Counted from the first letter of the stretch, positions 1-8,522 are shown. The stretch: DNA of 18,844 nt from Lutispora sp. (GCA_030834765.1 JAUQXG010000512.1:1-18844), one strand, 5' to 3'. Numbers and translations are program-made. The notes: a model not told the origin generated them from the sequence alone.

Positions 1-603
1 TCTAGATGCTTTGCTAAGCATATTTATGAAAAGAATATTATTAGGAAGGAAATAATTACTGTTGAAACAGTATCAGGAATCATAATTCCTAGATTAATAG
101 TCAATAATGGTAAAGTAAATAGTATCATAGTAAATATGGGAAAGCCAATATTTGATCCTAAGCTAATTCCTTGTACCATTGAAGGCGAAAAGGTCTTAAA
201 TACAAATATCAGTGAATATGGAGTCCACATAAGTGCCCTTAAAATGGGTGTGCCACATACAGTAATTTTTACTGATAACATCGATGATGAATATGTAATA
301 GGATTAGGATGTAAATTAGAAAATCATAAAGCATTTCCTCTTAAAACTAATGTGAATTTTGTAAAAGCTATATCAAAAAATGAGATAGCTCTAAGAACAT
401 GGGAAAGAGGAGCTGGTTATACTTTGGCATGTGGAACTGGAGCTTGTGCATCTGTTATTGCAGGGATAAAAAATGAAGTTTTAAACGAAGATGTTTTGGT
501 CCATTTAAGAGGCGGTGACTTGAAGATTCGTTGGCAAGAAGGGGAAGATGCATATATGGAAGGCCCTGCAGAAGAAATATTTAAAGGAATTTATTTTATA
601 TAA
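1..603 (+). CDS. dapF: Diaminopimelate epimerase, 3' part (5' end outside window)
   Basis: Converts LL- to meso-diaminopimelate in the cytoplasm, for lysine and for peptidoglycan cross-linking. The frame is open from base 1, so 200 codons plus stop are visible and the gene is cut by the window edge rather than starting at the internal ATG at 136. The first visible residues, SRCFAKHIYEKN, are the tail of the family's CGNGxRC motif, so the first catalytic cysteine lies just upstream of the window. The second catalytic half is intact: WERGAGYT followed by ACGTGACAS, with the cysteine at codon 430-432. The C-terminal GGDLKIRW and MEGPAEEIFKG stretches are also typical. It is followed after 45 bp by yicC. 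In B. subtilis dapF is not next to this cluster, so the neighbourhood is lineage-specific. Confidence 0.95.
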   Translation, partial: SRCFAKHIYEKNIIRKEIITVETVSGIIIPRLIVNNGKVNSIIVNMGKPIFDPKLIPCTIEGEKVLNTNISEYGVHISALKMGVPHTVIFTDNIDDEYVIGLGCKLENHKAFPLKTNVNFVKAISKNEIALRTWERGAGYTLACGTGACASVIAGIKNEVLNEDVLVHLRGGDLKIRWQEGEDAYMEGPAEEIFKGIYFI

Positions 604-610
604 AATAAAT
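589..610. repeat. 22-bp perfect AT-only palindrome over the dapF stop
   Basis: The two 11-base halves (left half ATTTATTTTAT) are exact reverse complements, centred between 599 and 600. The palindrome contains the dapF stop codon at 601-603. It could fold as a weak A-U hairpin at the end of the dapF message. It has no GC pairs and no downstream T-run, so I do not call it a terminator. AT-rich sequence makes such palindromes more likely by chance. Confidence 0.4.
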
Positions 611-648
611 ATTAATCTCTATAAATTAATGGGGAAGGGTGAAGAATA

Positions 649-1524
649 ATGATAAGAAGTATGACAGGATATGGAAGAGGTGAATATACAGAAAATAATA
701 TTACCTTTTCAGTAGAGATTAGATCTGTGAACCACAGATACAGTGATTATTCAATTCGGATACCAAGACTATACTCTTCCTTTGAAGAAAAGGTAAGGGC
801 ATATATAACTAGCAAAATTAACCGCGGTAAAGTAGATATATATGTGAATTATGATTTATTTCAGCAGGATGTTCAAATAAAGATAGATCAAAACTTAGCA
901 TCTGCATATATTGATAGTCTTCATGCATTAAGAAACCAGTATGACATAAAAGATGATGTTAGCCTTGCGTTACTTGCAAGATTTCCTGATATTCTAAAAC
1001 CTGAAAGAATTGAGCAAGATGAGGAACAAATTTGGATTATATTAAAAAATGCATTGGAACAAGCAACTGAGATGTTAATTCAGATGCGCCATAGAGAGGG
1101 AACCAGACTTTTTGATGATATCATGCTGAAACTTGGCGATGTTGAGAAAACCCTTTCTATTATTGAAGGATGTGGACATAATTATATACAAGAATACAAA
1201 ATGAAATTACATGATCGAATAAAGGATTTAACGAAGGATGTTGTGCTTGATGAAAATAGGCTCATGATGGAGGTCGCCATATTTGCAGACAAATGTTGTA
1301 TTGATGAAGAACTCGTGAGAATGAAAAGTCATATTAAAGAGTTTAGAAGCACAATTGAGAATAGTAATTCTGTTGGTAAAAGATTAGATTTTATTGTGCA
1401 AGAAATGAATAGAGAAGTGAATACGATAGGTTCAAAAGCAGTAGACTTGAACATTATAAATAGTGTTATAAGTATAAAATCAGATATTGAAAAAATAAGA
1501 GAACAAATTCAAAACGTAGAGTAA
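649..1524 (+). CDS. yicC: YicC/YloC-family endoribonuclease
   Basis: A 291-residue protein of the YicC/YloC family, normal length for the family. The hallmark N-terminus MIRSMTGYGRG begins at the chosen ATG, preceded by a purine-rich GGGGAAGGG ribosome binding site. The C-terminal DUF1732 part is clear: MMEVAIFADKCCIDEELVRM, then LDFIVQEMNREVNTIGSKA near the end. Members from E. coli and B. subtilis have been reported as endoribonucleases acting in RNA turnover; activity here is inferred from homology. It heads the yicC-remA-gmk-rpoZ run, the same order as yloC-remA-gmk-rpoZ in B. subtilis, with 13 bp to the next gene. No convincing promoter is visible in the 45 bp before it, so it may be co-transcribed with dapF. 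Confidence 0.92.
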   Translation: MIRSMTGYGRGEYTENNITFSVEIRSVNHRYSDYSIRIPRLYSSFEEKVRAYITSKINRGKVDIYVNYDLFQQDVQIKIDQNLASAYIDSLHALRNQYDIKDDVSLALLARFPDILKPERIEQDEEQIWIILKNALEQATEMLIQMRHREGTRLFDDIMLKLGDVEKTLSIIEGCGHNYIQEYKMKLHDRIKDLTKDVVLDENRLMMEVAIFADKCCIDEELVRMKSHIKEFRSTIENSNSVGKRLDFIVQEMNREVNTIGSKAVDLNIINSVISIKSDIEKIREQIQNVE

Positions 1525-1537
1525 TGGAGGAAAATGA

Positions 1538-1810
1538 ATGAGTATAAAATTAATAAATATCGGTTTTGGGAATATTGTTTCCGCTAATCGATTAGTTGCA
1601 ATAGTTAGTCCAGAATCAGCGCCAATCAAAAGGATCATTCAAGAAGCAAGAGATAGAGGAATGCTTATTGATGCTACATATGGGAGAAGGACCAGAGCGG
1701 TAATTATCACGGATAGCGATCATGTAATACTATCCGCAGTTCAACCTGAAACAGTAGCCCATAGGTTATCGGATAAAGATGATGAAGAAGAGGTAGCAGG
1801 TGAAGAATAG
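1538..1810 (+). CDS. remA: RemA-family DNA-binding regulator (DUF370)
   Basis: A 90-residue RemA/DUF370 protein. In B. subtilis RemA is a DNA-binding activator of biofilm matrix and osmoprotection genes; whether it has that role in this organism cannot be read from the sequence. Family features seen are the start [32 protein letters not shown] in overlapping segments, the basic segment [16 protein letters not shown] and the ending [10 protein letters not shown]. The acidic tail [10 protein letters not shown] is a variable extension. The ATG at 1538 follows a GGAGG ribosome binding site in the 13-bp gap after yicC. Its location between yicC and gmk is the conserved firmicute position and supports the call. 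Confidence 0.93.
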   Translation: MSIKLINIGFGNIVSANRLVAIVSPESAPIKRIIQEARDRGMLIDATYGRRTRAVIITDSDHVILSAVQPETVAHRLSDKDDEEEVAGEE

Positions 1811-1827
1811 TTAAATGGGGGAAAGTT

Positions 1828-2439
1828 ATGAGTAGAAAAGGGCTGCTTATTGTTATTTCAGGACCTTCGGGGACAGGGAAAGGGACAATATGTAAAGAGC
1901 TTCTTAGCAGAAATATTCCAAATCTTGAGCTTTCTATTTCTGTTACAACGAGGAAGCCTAGAACTGGCGAAATAGAAGGTTTAAATTATTTCTTTAAAGA
2001 TAAAACTGATTTTATTAAAATGATTGAAAATAATGAGTTTATAGAATATGCTAAGGTTTATGATAACTACTATGGTACTCCTAAACAGTATGTTTTTGAC
2101 AGACTCAATGAAGGCAAAGATGTAATATTGGAAATTGATACCCAGGGCGCTGTTAATGTTAAGAATGCATTTGATGAAGGAATATTAATATTTATTATGC
2201 CTCCTTCTTTTGAAGAATTGAAAAATAGGATACTGAACAGAGGCACTGAAACCCTGGAAGATATAAAAAAGCGATTAAGATGTGCTAATAAAGAAATAAG
2301 GTTGTCATCCTATTATGATTATTTAATAGTGAATGATAGTATAAGAAGCGCTGCTGATAAAATTGAAAATATTCTTCAAGCAGAAAAATATAAAATGAAA
2401 AGAGTTAATATTGATTATTTAAATTTTGAGGAGGAATAG
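1828..2439 (+). CDS. gmk: Guanylate kinase
   Basis: Phosphorylates GMP to GDP with ATP, feeding GTP and (p)ppGpp pools. It has 203 residues, normal size. The P-loop GPSGTGKGT lies at residues 12-20. The GMP-binding set is present: S38, R42 and R45 in SVTTRKPRTGE, and Y54 in LNYFF. EIDTQGAVNV follows in the core, and the lid and later NRGTETLEDIKKRL are typical. An upstream GGGGGAAAG ribosome binding site fits the ATG at 1828. rpoZ follows after 3 bp, its ribosome binding site lying in the last gmk codons, so the two are probably translationally coupled. Confidence 0.97.
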   Translation: MSRKGLLIVISGPSGTGKGTICKELLSRNIPNLELSISVTTRKPRTGEIEGLNYFFKDKTDFIKMIENNEFIEYAKVYDNYYGTPKQYVFDRLNEGKDVILEIDTQGAVNVKNAFDEGILIFIMPPSFEELKNRILNRGTETLEDIKKRLRCANKEIRLSSYYDYLIVNDSIRSAADKIENILQAEKYKMKRVNIDYLNFEEE

Positions 2440-2442
2440 ACT

Positions 2443-2658
2443 ATGATATACCCTACTTTAGCTTCATTAATGCAAAAGGTAGATAGCAAATATACCCTTG
2501 TAGTAGCTACATCTAAAAGGGCTAGACAAATAGTAGATGGATACGTCAAGCTTACAAAGTTTGATTCTAATAAGCCTGTAACCATAGCTGTATGGGAAAT
2601 AGAAGAAGGAAAAATAACTTATGAAAGAAGTCCAGAATTAGAATCTGAAGGTGAATAG
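2443..2658 (+). CDS. rpoZ: RNA polymerase omega subunit
   Basis: A 71-residue omega subunit that helps assemble and stabilise RNA polymerase by binding the beta-prime subunit. The typical N-terminus MIYPTLASLMQKVDSKYTLV leads into TSKRARQIVDG, which contains the conserved RARQI core. The GAGGAGGAATAG ribosome binding site overlaps the gmk stop. The C-terminal part is short and acidic, as in other firmicutes. Its tail DNA carries the ribosome binding site for coaBC. Gene order gmk-rpoZ-coaBC is widely conserved. Confidence 0.95.
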   Translation: MIYPTLASLMQKVDSKYTLVVATSKRARQIVDGYVKLTKFDSNKPVTIAVWEIEEGKITYERSPELESEGE

Positions 2659-2659
2659 A

Positions 2660-3859
2660 ATGTTGGAAGGTAAAAATATTATCCTTGGGGTAAGTGGAGG
2701 TATAGCAGCATATAAAGCTTGTGAACTGGTCAGCAGGCTGAAGAAATTGAATGCAAATGTGGATGTAATAATGACTCAATCTGCTACTAAGTTTGTGATG
2801 CCCCTTACTTTTCAATCCCTATCCCTAAACCAAGTTGTGGTAGATACTTTTAGCGAACCAAAATATTGGGAGATTGAGCATATTGCATTGGCAAAGAAAG
2901 CAGATATTATGATTGTGGCACCAGCAACGGCAAATATAATAGGTAAAGTTGCCAATGGGATTGCAGATGATATGCTGTCGACTACAATAATGGCAACAAG
3001 AGCTCCAGTGATTTTTGCGCCAGCAATGAATACCAATATGTATTTAAATAGAATTGTACAGAATAATATTGAAAAGCTAAAATCATTAGGATATTTATTT
3101 GTTGAACCTGCAGTGGGCAGACTTGCTTGTGGAGATATAGGTCAAGGTAAAATGGAAGAACCTGAATTCATTGAGCAGAAGATAATTCAGATTCTAAGCT
3201 CTAAAAGTGACTTAAAGTCTATGAGTATTCTAGTCACTGCGGGACCCACTCAGGAAGCCATTGATCCAGTAAGATATATCTCAAACCATTCTACAGGGAA
3301 AATGGGATTTGCCATAGCTGAAAGAGCTGCTGCCAGAGGCGCAAAAGTTACACTTATCAGTGGTCCTACTAAATTAGCTACACCAGAAGGTGTTCAGCGT
3401 ATTAATGTGATATCAGGAAAAGAGATGTTTGAAAAGGTGATGGAGCATTTTAAACAGTCAGACATCATTATAAAGAGTGCTGCTGTTGCAGATTATACAC
3501 CTGCTGAAGTCAGCACCCAAAAATTAAAAAAGAAAGATGATGAACTTTATATAAAATTGAATAGGAACACAGATATTTTGTTGGAATTAGGCAAAATAAA
3601 AGGTGATAAAGTGCTAGTAGGGTTTGCAATGGAGACTCAAGATTTAATTGAGAATGCTAAATCAAAATTGCATAAAAAGAATGCTGATTTGATTATTGCA
3701 AATGATTTAAAGGTCGAGGGAGCGGGTTTTGGTACGGAAACCAATGTTGCAACCATCATTAATAAAAATGGAACTGCTGAGAAATTACCAATAATGAGCA
3801 AAGTAGAGCTTGCTAACATCATATTGGATAGAGCTTCAAAGTTGATTAAGCGTACATAA
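2660..3859 (+). CDS. coaBC: Bifunctional phosphopantothenoylcysteine decarboxylase / phosphopantothenate-cysteine ligase
   Basis: Carries out two consecutive steps of coenzyme A synthesis. CoaB joins cysteine to 4'-phosphopantothenate using CTP; CoaC then decarboxylates the product with FMN. It has 399 residues from ATG 2660. The CoaC domain (about 1-180) shows VSGGIAAYKA, the catalytic histidine H74 in EIEHIALAKK, N124 in APAMNTNMY, and the substrate-clamp cysteine C157 in RLACGDIGQGKM. The CoaB domain (about 188-399) shows TAGPTQEAIDPVRYISN followed by HSTGKMG, then SAAVADYTP and the KLKKKDD loop. An in-frame GTG at 2651 would add three residues and overlap rpoZ, but GAAGGTG at 2647-2653 is well spaced for the ATG at 2660. 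A hairpin overlaps the stop codon. Confidence 0.96.
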   Translation: MLEGKNIILGVSGGIAAYKACELVSRLKKLNANVDVIMTQSATKFVMPLTFQSLSLNQVVVDTFSEPKYWEIEHIALAKKADIMIVAPATANIIGKVANGIADDMLSTTIMATRAPVIFAPAMNTNMYLNRIVQNNIEKLKSLGYLFVEPAVGRLACGDIGQGKMEEPEFIEQKIIQILSSKSDLKSMSILVTAGPTQEAIDPVRYISNHSTGKMGFAIAERAAARGAKVTLISGPTKLATPEGVQRINVISGKEMFEKVMEHFKQSDIIIKSAAVADYTPAEVSTQKLKKKDDELYIKLNRNTDILLELGKIKGDKVLVGFAMETQDLIENAKSKLHKKNADLIIANDLKVEGAGFGTETNVATIINKNGTAEKLPIMSKVELANIILDRASKLIKRT

Positions 3860-3869
3860 GTACGCTTTT
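3848..3869 (+). terminator. Hairpin spanning the coaBC stop, possible weak terminator
   Basis: AAGCGTAC (3848-3855) and GTACGCTT (3860-3867) form a perfect 8-bp stem with the 4-base loop ATAA. The coaBC stop codon (3857-3859) begins in the loop and reaches it fully. Only four Ts (3866-3869) end the element, so termination would be partial at best. It lies 23 bp before priA and may reduce readthrough into priA or define the coaBC 3' end. Confidence 0.5.
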
Positions 3870-3891
3870 ACCATGTAAGGGGAGAATAGAG

Positions 3892-6309
3892 ATGGACAAG
3901 ATAATCTATGCTGAAATAGTAGTGGATAATCGACACAAGGAAACAGATAAGATATATCATTACTCTATTCCTGATGAGATGAATACAACAATTCAAATTG
4001 GATGCAGAGTTTTGGTCCCTTTTGGAAAAGGGAATAAGAAAGTAGAAGGATTTGTTGTTGGAATAACCCATGAGCTCCATATTGATTTTAAAAGGATAAA
4101 AAGCATAATAAAGCTGATTGATTTGGAACCTGTTATAAGTAAAAGTCTTGTTGATCTTGCAATTTGGATGAAAGATAAATACTTGTGCTTTTATATAGAT
4201 GCCATAAAAGCTACGATTCCTACTTCTGTGAGAAGTAAGATAAGTCATATAGTAGAGTTAAACAATATAACGGATGATGTAACATCCATTCAAATGTTAG
4301 ATATAATAGAATATATAGAGAAAAATGATGATAAAGTAGATATAGAACAATTAAAATCATTTTTTAATCATATTAATATCAATTTGTATTTAAAAAAGAT
4401 GAAAGATAAAGGAATCATTAGTATAAAGCAGATTATTCAGAAGGATGTATATTTAAAGAAAGAAAAATATATATTCTTAAACGATGAAATACATATTGAA
4501 CTGCCCAATCATGCAAAAAAACAGATAGAAGCATTAAAAATAATTCAAGGAAATTCAGGAATAGGGTATAAAGATATAAAAGCTAAATATAACGTTGAAT
4601 ATTCAACTATAAATACTCTGGCGAAAAAAGGATGTATTAATATTGTAGAACGGGAAGAATATAGAGAACTTAATAGTGGGGCTAGTTATACCAATAAGCA
4701 TATTTTAACAGAGGTACAAAAAGAGGCATTAAATAAGATCTTTGATTATTGTGATCAAAATAAACCTGTTCTTTTACATGGAGTCACAGGAAGTGGGAAG
4801 ACAGAGGTGTATTTTGAGATTATAGATAAATATTTGAATCTTGCTAAGGAAGCGATTATTCTTGTTCCCGAAATATCATTAACTCCGCAAACCATAGGAC
4901 GATTTAAAAATAGATTTGGTGATAATATTGCTGTTTTACATAGTGGATTATCACAAGGAGAAAGATCTGACGAGTGGAAAAAGATAAAAAGAGGTATTGC
5001 GAAGATCGCAATTGGTGCAAGGTCAGCAGTTTTTGCTCCCTTTCATAATCTAGGTGTTATCATTATAGATGAGGAACATGAAAATACTTATAAGTCTGAA
5101 ATCAGTCCAAAGTATCTGACTAGAGAAGTAGCTCAAAAAAGATGTGAAATAGAAAATGCCAAGCTGATCCTTGGTACGGCAACCCCTTCTGTTGAAACAT
5201 ATTATAAAGCGCAGACTGGCGAGTTTGGACTTGTAGAAATGCTAGAGAGAGTAAATGGGAAACAGATGCCTAAAGTTATTATTACAGATATGCGTGAAGA
5301 ACTCAAAAATGGGAATAAAACAATATTTAGTGAAAAGCTTATGAATGCAATACTTGATACATTAAAATCAGGAGATCAGATGATTTTATTTTTGAACAGA
5401 AGAGGTTATTCAACTTTTGTATCTTGTCGTGAATGTGGAATTGTAATGAAATGTCCAAGATGTAATATTTCTTTAACTTATCATATGAGTGAAAATCGAT
5501 TGACATGTCATTACTGCGGATATAATATTGAAAATCCAAAGAATTGTCCTAAATGTAGCAGTAAAAATATTAAGTACTTTGGGGTAGGCACTCAAAAAGT
5601 AGAAAAAGAATTTCAAAAGAAATTTAATATATTTAATACTGTAAGAATGGATGCAGATACAACTACCAGAAAAAACTCTCATGAGGCACTGTTAGAAAAA
5701 ATTCGAACAAAACAATCTAAAGTACTTATAGGTACCCAGATGATATCAAAGGGACTTGATTTTCCAGATGTCATCCTTGTTGGAATTATCGCTGCAGATA
5801 CCAGCCTGAATTTGCCTGATTTTAGATCAGCAGAGAAGACTTTTCAAACCATAGCCCAGGTAGCTGGAAGATCTGGTAGGGGGGAAAAAGCTGGAATAGT
5901 AATTGTTCAGACATACTCGCCAGAACATTATAGTATAAAATATGCGCAAGTTCATGATTATAAAGGGTTTTATGAAGAAGAAATCAAGGTAAGAAAGCAA
6001 TTAGAATACCCACCTTTTACATTAATAACCAATATTATTATCAGTGGGGAAGATGAAAACTTAGTAATAAGAAAAGCGACAGAATTAAGTATCTTGATAG
6101 ATCACGAAATTCATGGTAGCGGTATAGAAAAGCTCGGGCCAGTTTCTGCTCCCATTGCTAGGATTAAAAACAAGTATAGATGGCAAATCATTTTAAAGGG
6201 AAAAGATGAAGAGAAGATTAAAGAAACCATTAAAAAATTAATATATAGTGATTCTATGAACGAAAATATTAACATGAATATAGATATGAATCCTATAAAT
6301 ATGTTATAA
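3892..6309 (+). CDS. priA: Primosomal replication-restart helicase PriA
   Basis: A 3'-to-5' DNA helicase that reloads the replicative helicase at stalled forks. It has 805 residues, normal for firmicutes. The N-terminal DNA-binding region (about 1-110) starts with YAEIVVDNRHKETDKIYHYS. Walker A GVTGSGKT is at 297-304 and the Walker B box DEEH at 393-396. Eight cysteines binding two zinc ions are all present: C512, C515, C521, C524, C539, C542, C552, C555. The C-terminal helicase lobe has GTQMISKGLDFPDV and QVAGRSGRGEKAG. Start: ATG with a GGGGAG ribosome binding site. It sits in the conserved coaBC-priA-def-fmt order. Confidence 0.97.
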   Translation: MDKIIYAEIVVDNRHKETDKIYHYSIPDEMNTTIQIGCRVLVPFGKGNKKVEGFVVGITHELHIDFKRIKSIIKLIDLEPVISKSLVDLAIWMKDKYLCFYIDAIKATIPTSVRSKISHIVELNNITDDVTSIQMLDIIEYIEKNDDKVDIEQLKSFFNHININLYLKKMKDKGIISIKQIIQKDVYLKKEKYIFLNDEIHIELPNHAKKQIEALKIIQGNSGIGYKDIKAKYNVEYSTINTLAKKGCINIVEREEYRELNSGASYTNKHILTEVQKEALNKIFDYCDQNKPVLLHGVTGSGKTEVYFEIIDKYLNLAKEAIILVPEISLTPQTIGRFKNRFGDNIAVLHSGLSQGERSDEWKKIKRGIAKIAIGARSAVFAPFHNLGVIIIDEEHENTYKSEISPKYLTREVAQKRCEIENAKLILGTATPSVETYYKAQTGEFGLVEMLERVNGKQMPKVIITDMREELKNGNKTIFSEKLMNAILDTLKSGDQMILFLNRRGYSTFVSCRECGIVMKCPRCNISLTYHMSENRLTCHYCGYNIENPKNCPKCSSKNIKYFGVGTQKVEKEFQKKFNIFNTVRMDADTTTRKNSHEALLEKIRTKQSKVLIGTQMISKGLDFPDVILVGIIAADTSLNLPDFRSAEKTFQTIAQVAGRSGRGEKAGIVIVQTYSPEHYSIKYAQVHDYKGFYEEEIKVRKQLEYPPFTLITNIIISGEDENLVIRKATELSILIDHEIHGSGIEKLGPVSAPIARIKNKYRWQIILKGKDEEKIKETIKKLIYSDSMNENINMNIDMNPINML

Positions 6310-6343
6310 GTAAATTAAGAAGTGTAAGATATGGAGGTAAATT

Positions 6344-6805
6344 ATGGCTATAAGAGAAATAAGGAAAGATTCTGATGAAATACTAAGAAAAATATCAAAA
6401 AAGGTTGATAGAGTAGATGAAAGAATTATTACATTGCTTGATGATATGAAAGATACCATGTATGAAGCGGAAGGAATCGGATTAGCAGCTCCTCAAGTTG
6501 GTGTCTTAAGAAGAGTAGCAGTAATAGATATAGGGGAAGGTATTCTTGAACTTGTTAATCCAGTGATTGTTTATGAACATGGAGCACAGTGTGAAGAAGA
6601 AGGATGCTTGAGTATACCAGGGGAAAAGGGTACTGTAAAAAGGCCAGCCAAGGTAATTGTAAGAGCAATAAATAGAAATGGAGAGACTTTTGAAATTACT
6701 GGAACTGAACTGTTAGCAAGAGCCTTATGCCATGAGATAGATCATCTGAATGGTATACTTTTTACGGACAAGATTATTAAAGAAGATGGAAAAGGAACGA
6801 AATAA
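6344..6805 (+). CDS. def: Peptide deformylase
   Basis: A metal-dependent hydrolase that removes the formyl group from the N-terminal methionine of new proteins. It has 153 residues. All three signature motifs are visible: GIGLAAPQ at 44-51, EEGCLS at 85-90 with metal ligand C88, and HEIDH at 130-134 supplying the two histidine ligands H130 and H134 and the catalytic E131. An ATGGAGG ribosome binding site sits just upstream of the ATG. The stop codon directly abuts the fmt start, pairing the enzyme that removes the formyl group with the one that adds it. Confidence 0.97.
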   Translation: MAIREIRKDSDEILRKISKKVDRVDERIITLLDDMKDTMYEAEGIGLAAPQVGVLRRVAVIDIGEGILELVNPVIVYEHGAQCEEEGCLSIPGEKGTVKRPAKVIVRAINRNGETFEITGTELLARALCHEIDHLNGILFTDKIIKEDGKGTK

Positions 6806-7738
6806 ATGAAAATATTATTTATGGGAACACCTGACTTCGCGGTCCCTTGTCTTAAGGCGATTATCGATGGTAATTATGAAGTATCTGCAGTTATCACGCA
6901 GCCTGATAGACCAAAAGGCAGAGGACAGAAGCTTATGCCTCCGCCCGTAAAGGAAGAGGCTCAAAAATATAATATTGAAGTTTTCCAACCAGAAAGAATG
7001 AAAGATATTCAATTTATTAAACAGATTAAAGATATGAATCCAGATATGATAATAGTTGTTGCCTTCGGACAGATACTTCCTAAGGCGATACTAGATATTC
7101 CAAGGTATGGATGTATAAATGTACATGCATCTTTGCTTCCCAAATATAGAGGAGCAGCGCCTATTAATTGGTGTATAATAAATGGAGAGAAAATAACTGG
7201 AGTAACCACCATGTATATGGATGAGGGCATAGATACAGGAGATATGATATTAAAAAGAGAGATTCCTATATTAGATTCTGAAAATGCACAGCAGCTTCAT
7301 GACAAGCTTTCAATTTTAGGAGCCGCTTTATTGGTTGAGACCATTGATCAATTGGTAAAGGGAACTTCTATTAGAATTCCTCAAAATCATAATCAATCAA
7401 CTTATGCTCCTATGTTATCCAAAACATCAGGGAAGATAGATTGGAACATGAATTCACTAGCAATAAGAAATCTGATTAGAGGTGTAACACCCTGGCCAGG
7501 AGCATATACTTCATATTTAAACAAGACTGTTAAGATTTTTTTAGCTGAAGCACTAGACTATGAGACTGAAAATGAAGAGGCTGGTATGATTTATAAAGTC
7601 GCCCATGATCATTTTCTAGTTAGCTGTGGAAAGGGAAGATTGAAAATTAAGGAAATTCAATTTGAAAACGAGAAAAGAATGAGTGTTGAAGCGTATTTAA
7701 GAGGGCATAATATAGAAGAAGGGCAAATATTGCTATAA
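6806..7738 (+). CDS. fmt: Methionyl-tRNA formyltransferase
   Basis: Transfers a formyl group from 10-formyltetrahydrofolate to Met-tRNA(fMet) for translation initiation. It has 310 residues, normal length. The N-terminal Rossmann-like domain starts FMGTPDFAVPCL. The active-site region has NVHASLLPKYRGAAPINW, with H107, and TTMYMDEGIDTGDM. The C-terminal OB-like tRNA-binding domain begins around residue 205, including VTPWPGAYT. The ATG follows the def stop with no gap, and the ribosome binding site AAAGGA lies inside the end of def, so translation is likely coupled. Confidence 0.96.
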   Translation: MKILFMGTPDFAVPCLKAIIDGNYEVSAVITQPDRPKGRGQKLMPPPVKEEAQKYNIEVFQPERMKDIQFIKQIKDMNPDMIIVVAFGQILPKAILDIPRYGCINVHASLLPKYRGAAPINWCIINGEKITGVTTMYMDEGIDTGDMILKREIPILDSENAQQLHDKLSILGAALLVETIDQLVKGTSIRIPQNHNQSTYAPMLSKTSGKIDWNMNSLAIRNLIRGVTPWPGAYTSYLNKTVKIFLAEALDYETENEEAGMIYKVAHDHFLVSCGKGRLKIKEIQFENEKRMSVEAYLRGHNIEEGQILL

Positions 7739-7750
7739 GGGAGGAAATAT

Positions 7751-8446
7751 ATGTTTGGTAATTATGGATATGGATTTGATTCGACATTTATATTGCTTAT
7801 ACCTGCAATGCTGTTTGCCTTCTACGCACAAAATAAGGTAAGTTCAACTTTTAAAAAATATATGAATATTAGAAATAGGAATGGCTTTACAGGATATGAG
7901 GTAGCAAGAAAGATATTAGACTCCAACGGACTTTATGATATTCCCATAGAAATGATAAATGGTAAATTAACAGATCATTATGATCCTAGACATAAAGTCC
8001 TGAGGTTATCTCATGAAGTATATAGCGGCAATTCTGTAGCTTCTTTAGGAGTAGCTGCGCATGAATGCGGACATGCAATTCAGCATCAAAATGAATATTT
8101 ACCTCTTGTGCTAAGAAATACAATCGCACCTGTTGCTTCTTTTGGGTCACAGGCGGCATGGATTCTATTTATCATTGGATTCGCTGTCAACGCTATGGGA
8201 CTTATTAATATCGGTATTTTGCTTTTCACAGCTGCAGTTTTGTTTCAGATTATTACTTTGCCAGTTGAATTTAATGCCAGCAGCAGAGCTATAGGAATGT
8301 TAGAATCCTATGGTATTGTTCCTATGGATGAGATTGGTCCAGCGAAGAAGGTTCTAAATGCAGCAGCGCTGACCTATGTTGCAGCTGCTTTAACTGCTAT
8401 TATGCAATTGGTAAGACTATTGATATTAAGACAAAGAAGAGATTAG
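7751..8446 (+). CDS. yugP: YugP-family membrane zinc metallopeptidase
   Basis: A 231-residue membrane protein of the YugP zinc metallopeptidase family, physiological substrate unknown. The zinc motif HECGH lies at 104-108; VEFNASSRA further on probably carries the third ligand. Hydrophobic segments occur near residues 8-24, about 128-172 (a helical hairpin) and about 203-227, consistent with a membrane-anchored enzyme. The sequence between the first segment and the zinc motif includes TGYEVARKIL and the DHYDPRHKVLRLS region typical of the family. The GGGAGG ribosome binding site sits 12 bp after fmt. It is the last gene before a strong stem-loop. B. subtilis has no yugP at this position, though it is common here in Clostridia. 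Confidence 0.9.
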   Translation: MFGNYGYGFDSTFILLIPAMLFAFYAQNKVSSTFKKYMNIRNRNGFTGYEVARKILDSNGLYDIPIEMINGKLTDHYDPRHKVLRLSHEVYSGNSVASLGVAAHECGHAIQHQNEYLPLVLRNTIAPVASFGSQAAWILFIIGFAVNAMGLINIGILLFTAAVLFQIITLPVEFNASSRAIGMLESYGIVPMDEIGPAKKVLNAAALTYVAAALTAIMQLVRLLILRQRRD

Positions 8447-8452
8447 ATAATG

Positions 8453-8505
8453 ACTGATAGCATATGATTTCTCATTTGCTATCAGTTTAAATTTTTATTT
8501 TATTG
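8453..8505 (+). terminator. Strong intrinsic terminator after yugP
   Basis: A 15-position stem (8453-8467 with 8472-8486) contains one T-T mismatch and closes on the 4-base loop TTTC. The outer arm ACTGATAGCA pairs perfectly with TGCTATCAGT. A T-rich run (TTTAAATTTTTATTTTATT) follows. This is the clearest break in the long gene run. rsmB begins only 18 bp later and I find no convincing promoter in between. Confidence 0.85.
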
Positions 8506-8522
8506 AAAAGTGTGGGATATTT

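Noticed and set aside
2651..2659. GTG at 2651 as the coaBC start
   Set aside because: It would add only three residues, overlap rpoZ, and lie inside the ribosome binding site that suits the ATG at 2660.
3868..4248. 126-codon open frame on the minus strand over the start of priA
   Set aside because: It is antisense to the conserved PriA N-terminus, rich in Tyr/Phe/His/Asn as expected of a shadow frame, and lacks a start signal.
5068..5082. DEEHE instead of DEEHD in the PriA Walker B region
   Set aside because: DEEHE is common in firmicute PriA proteins, so it is not unusual.
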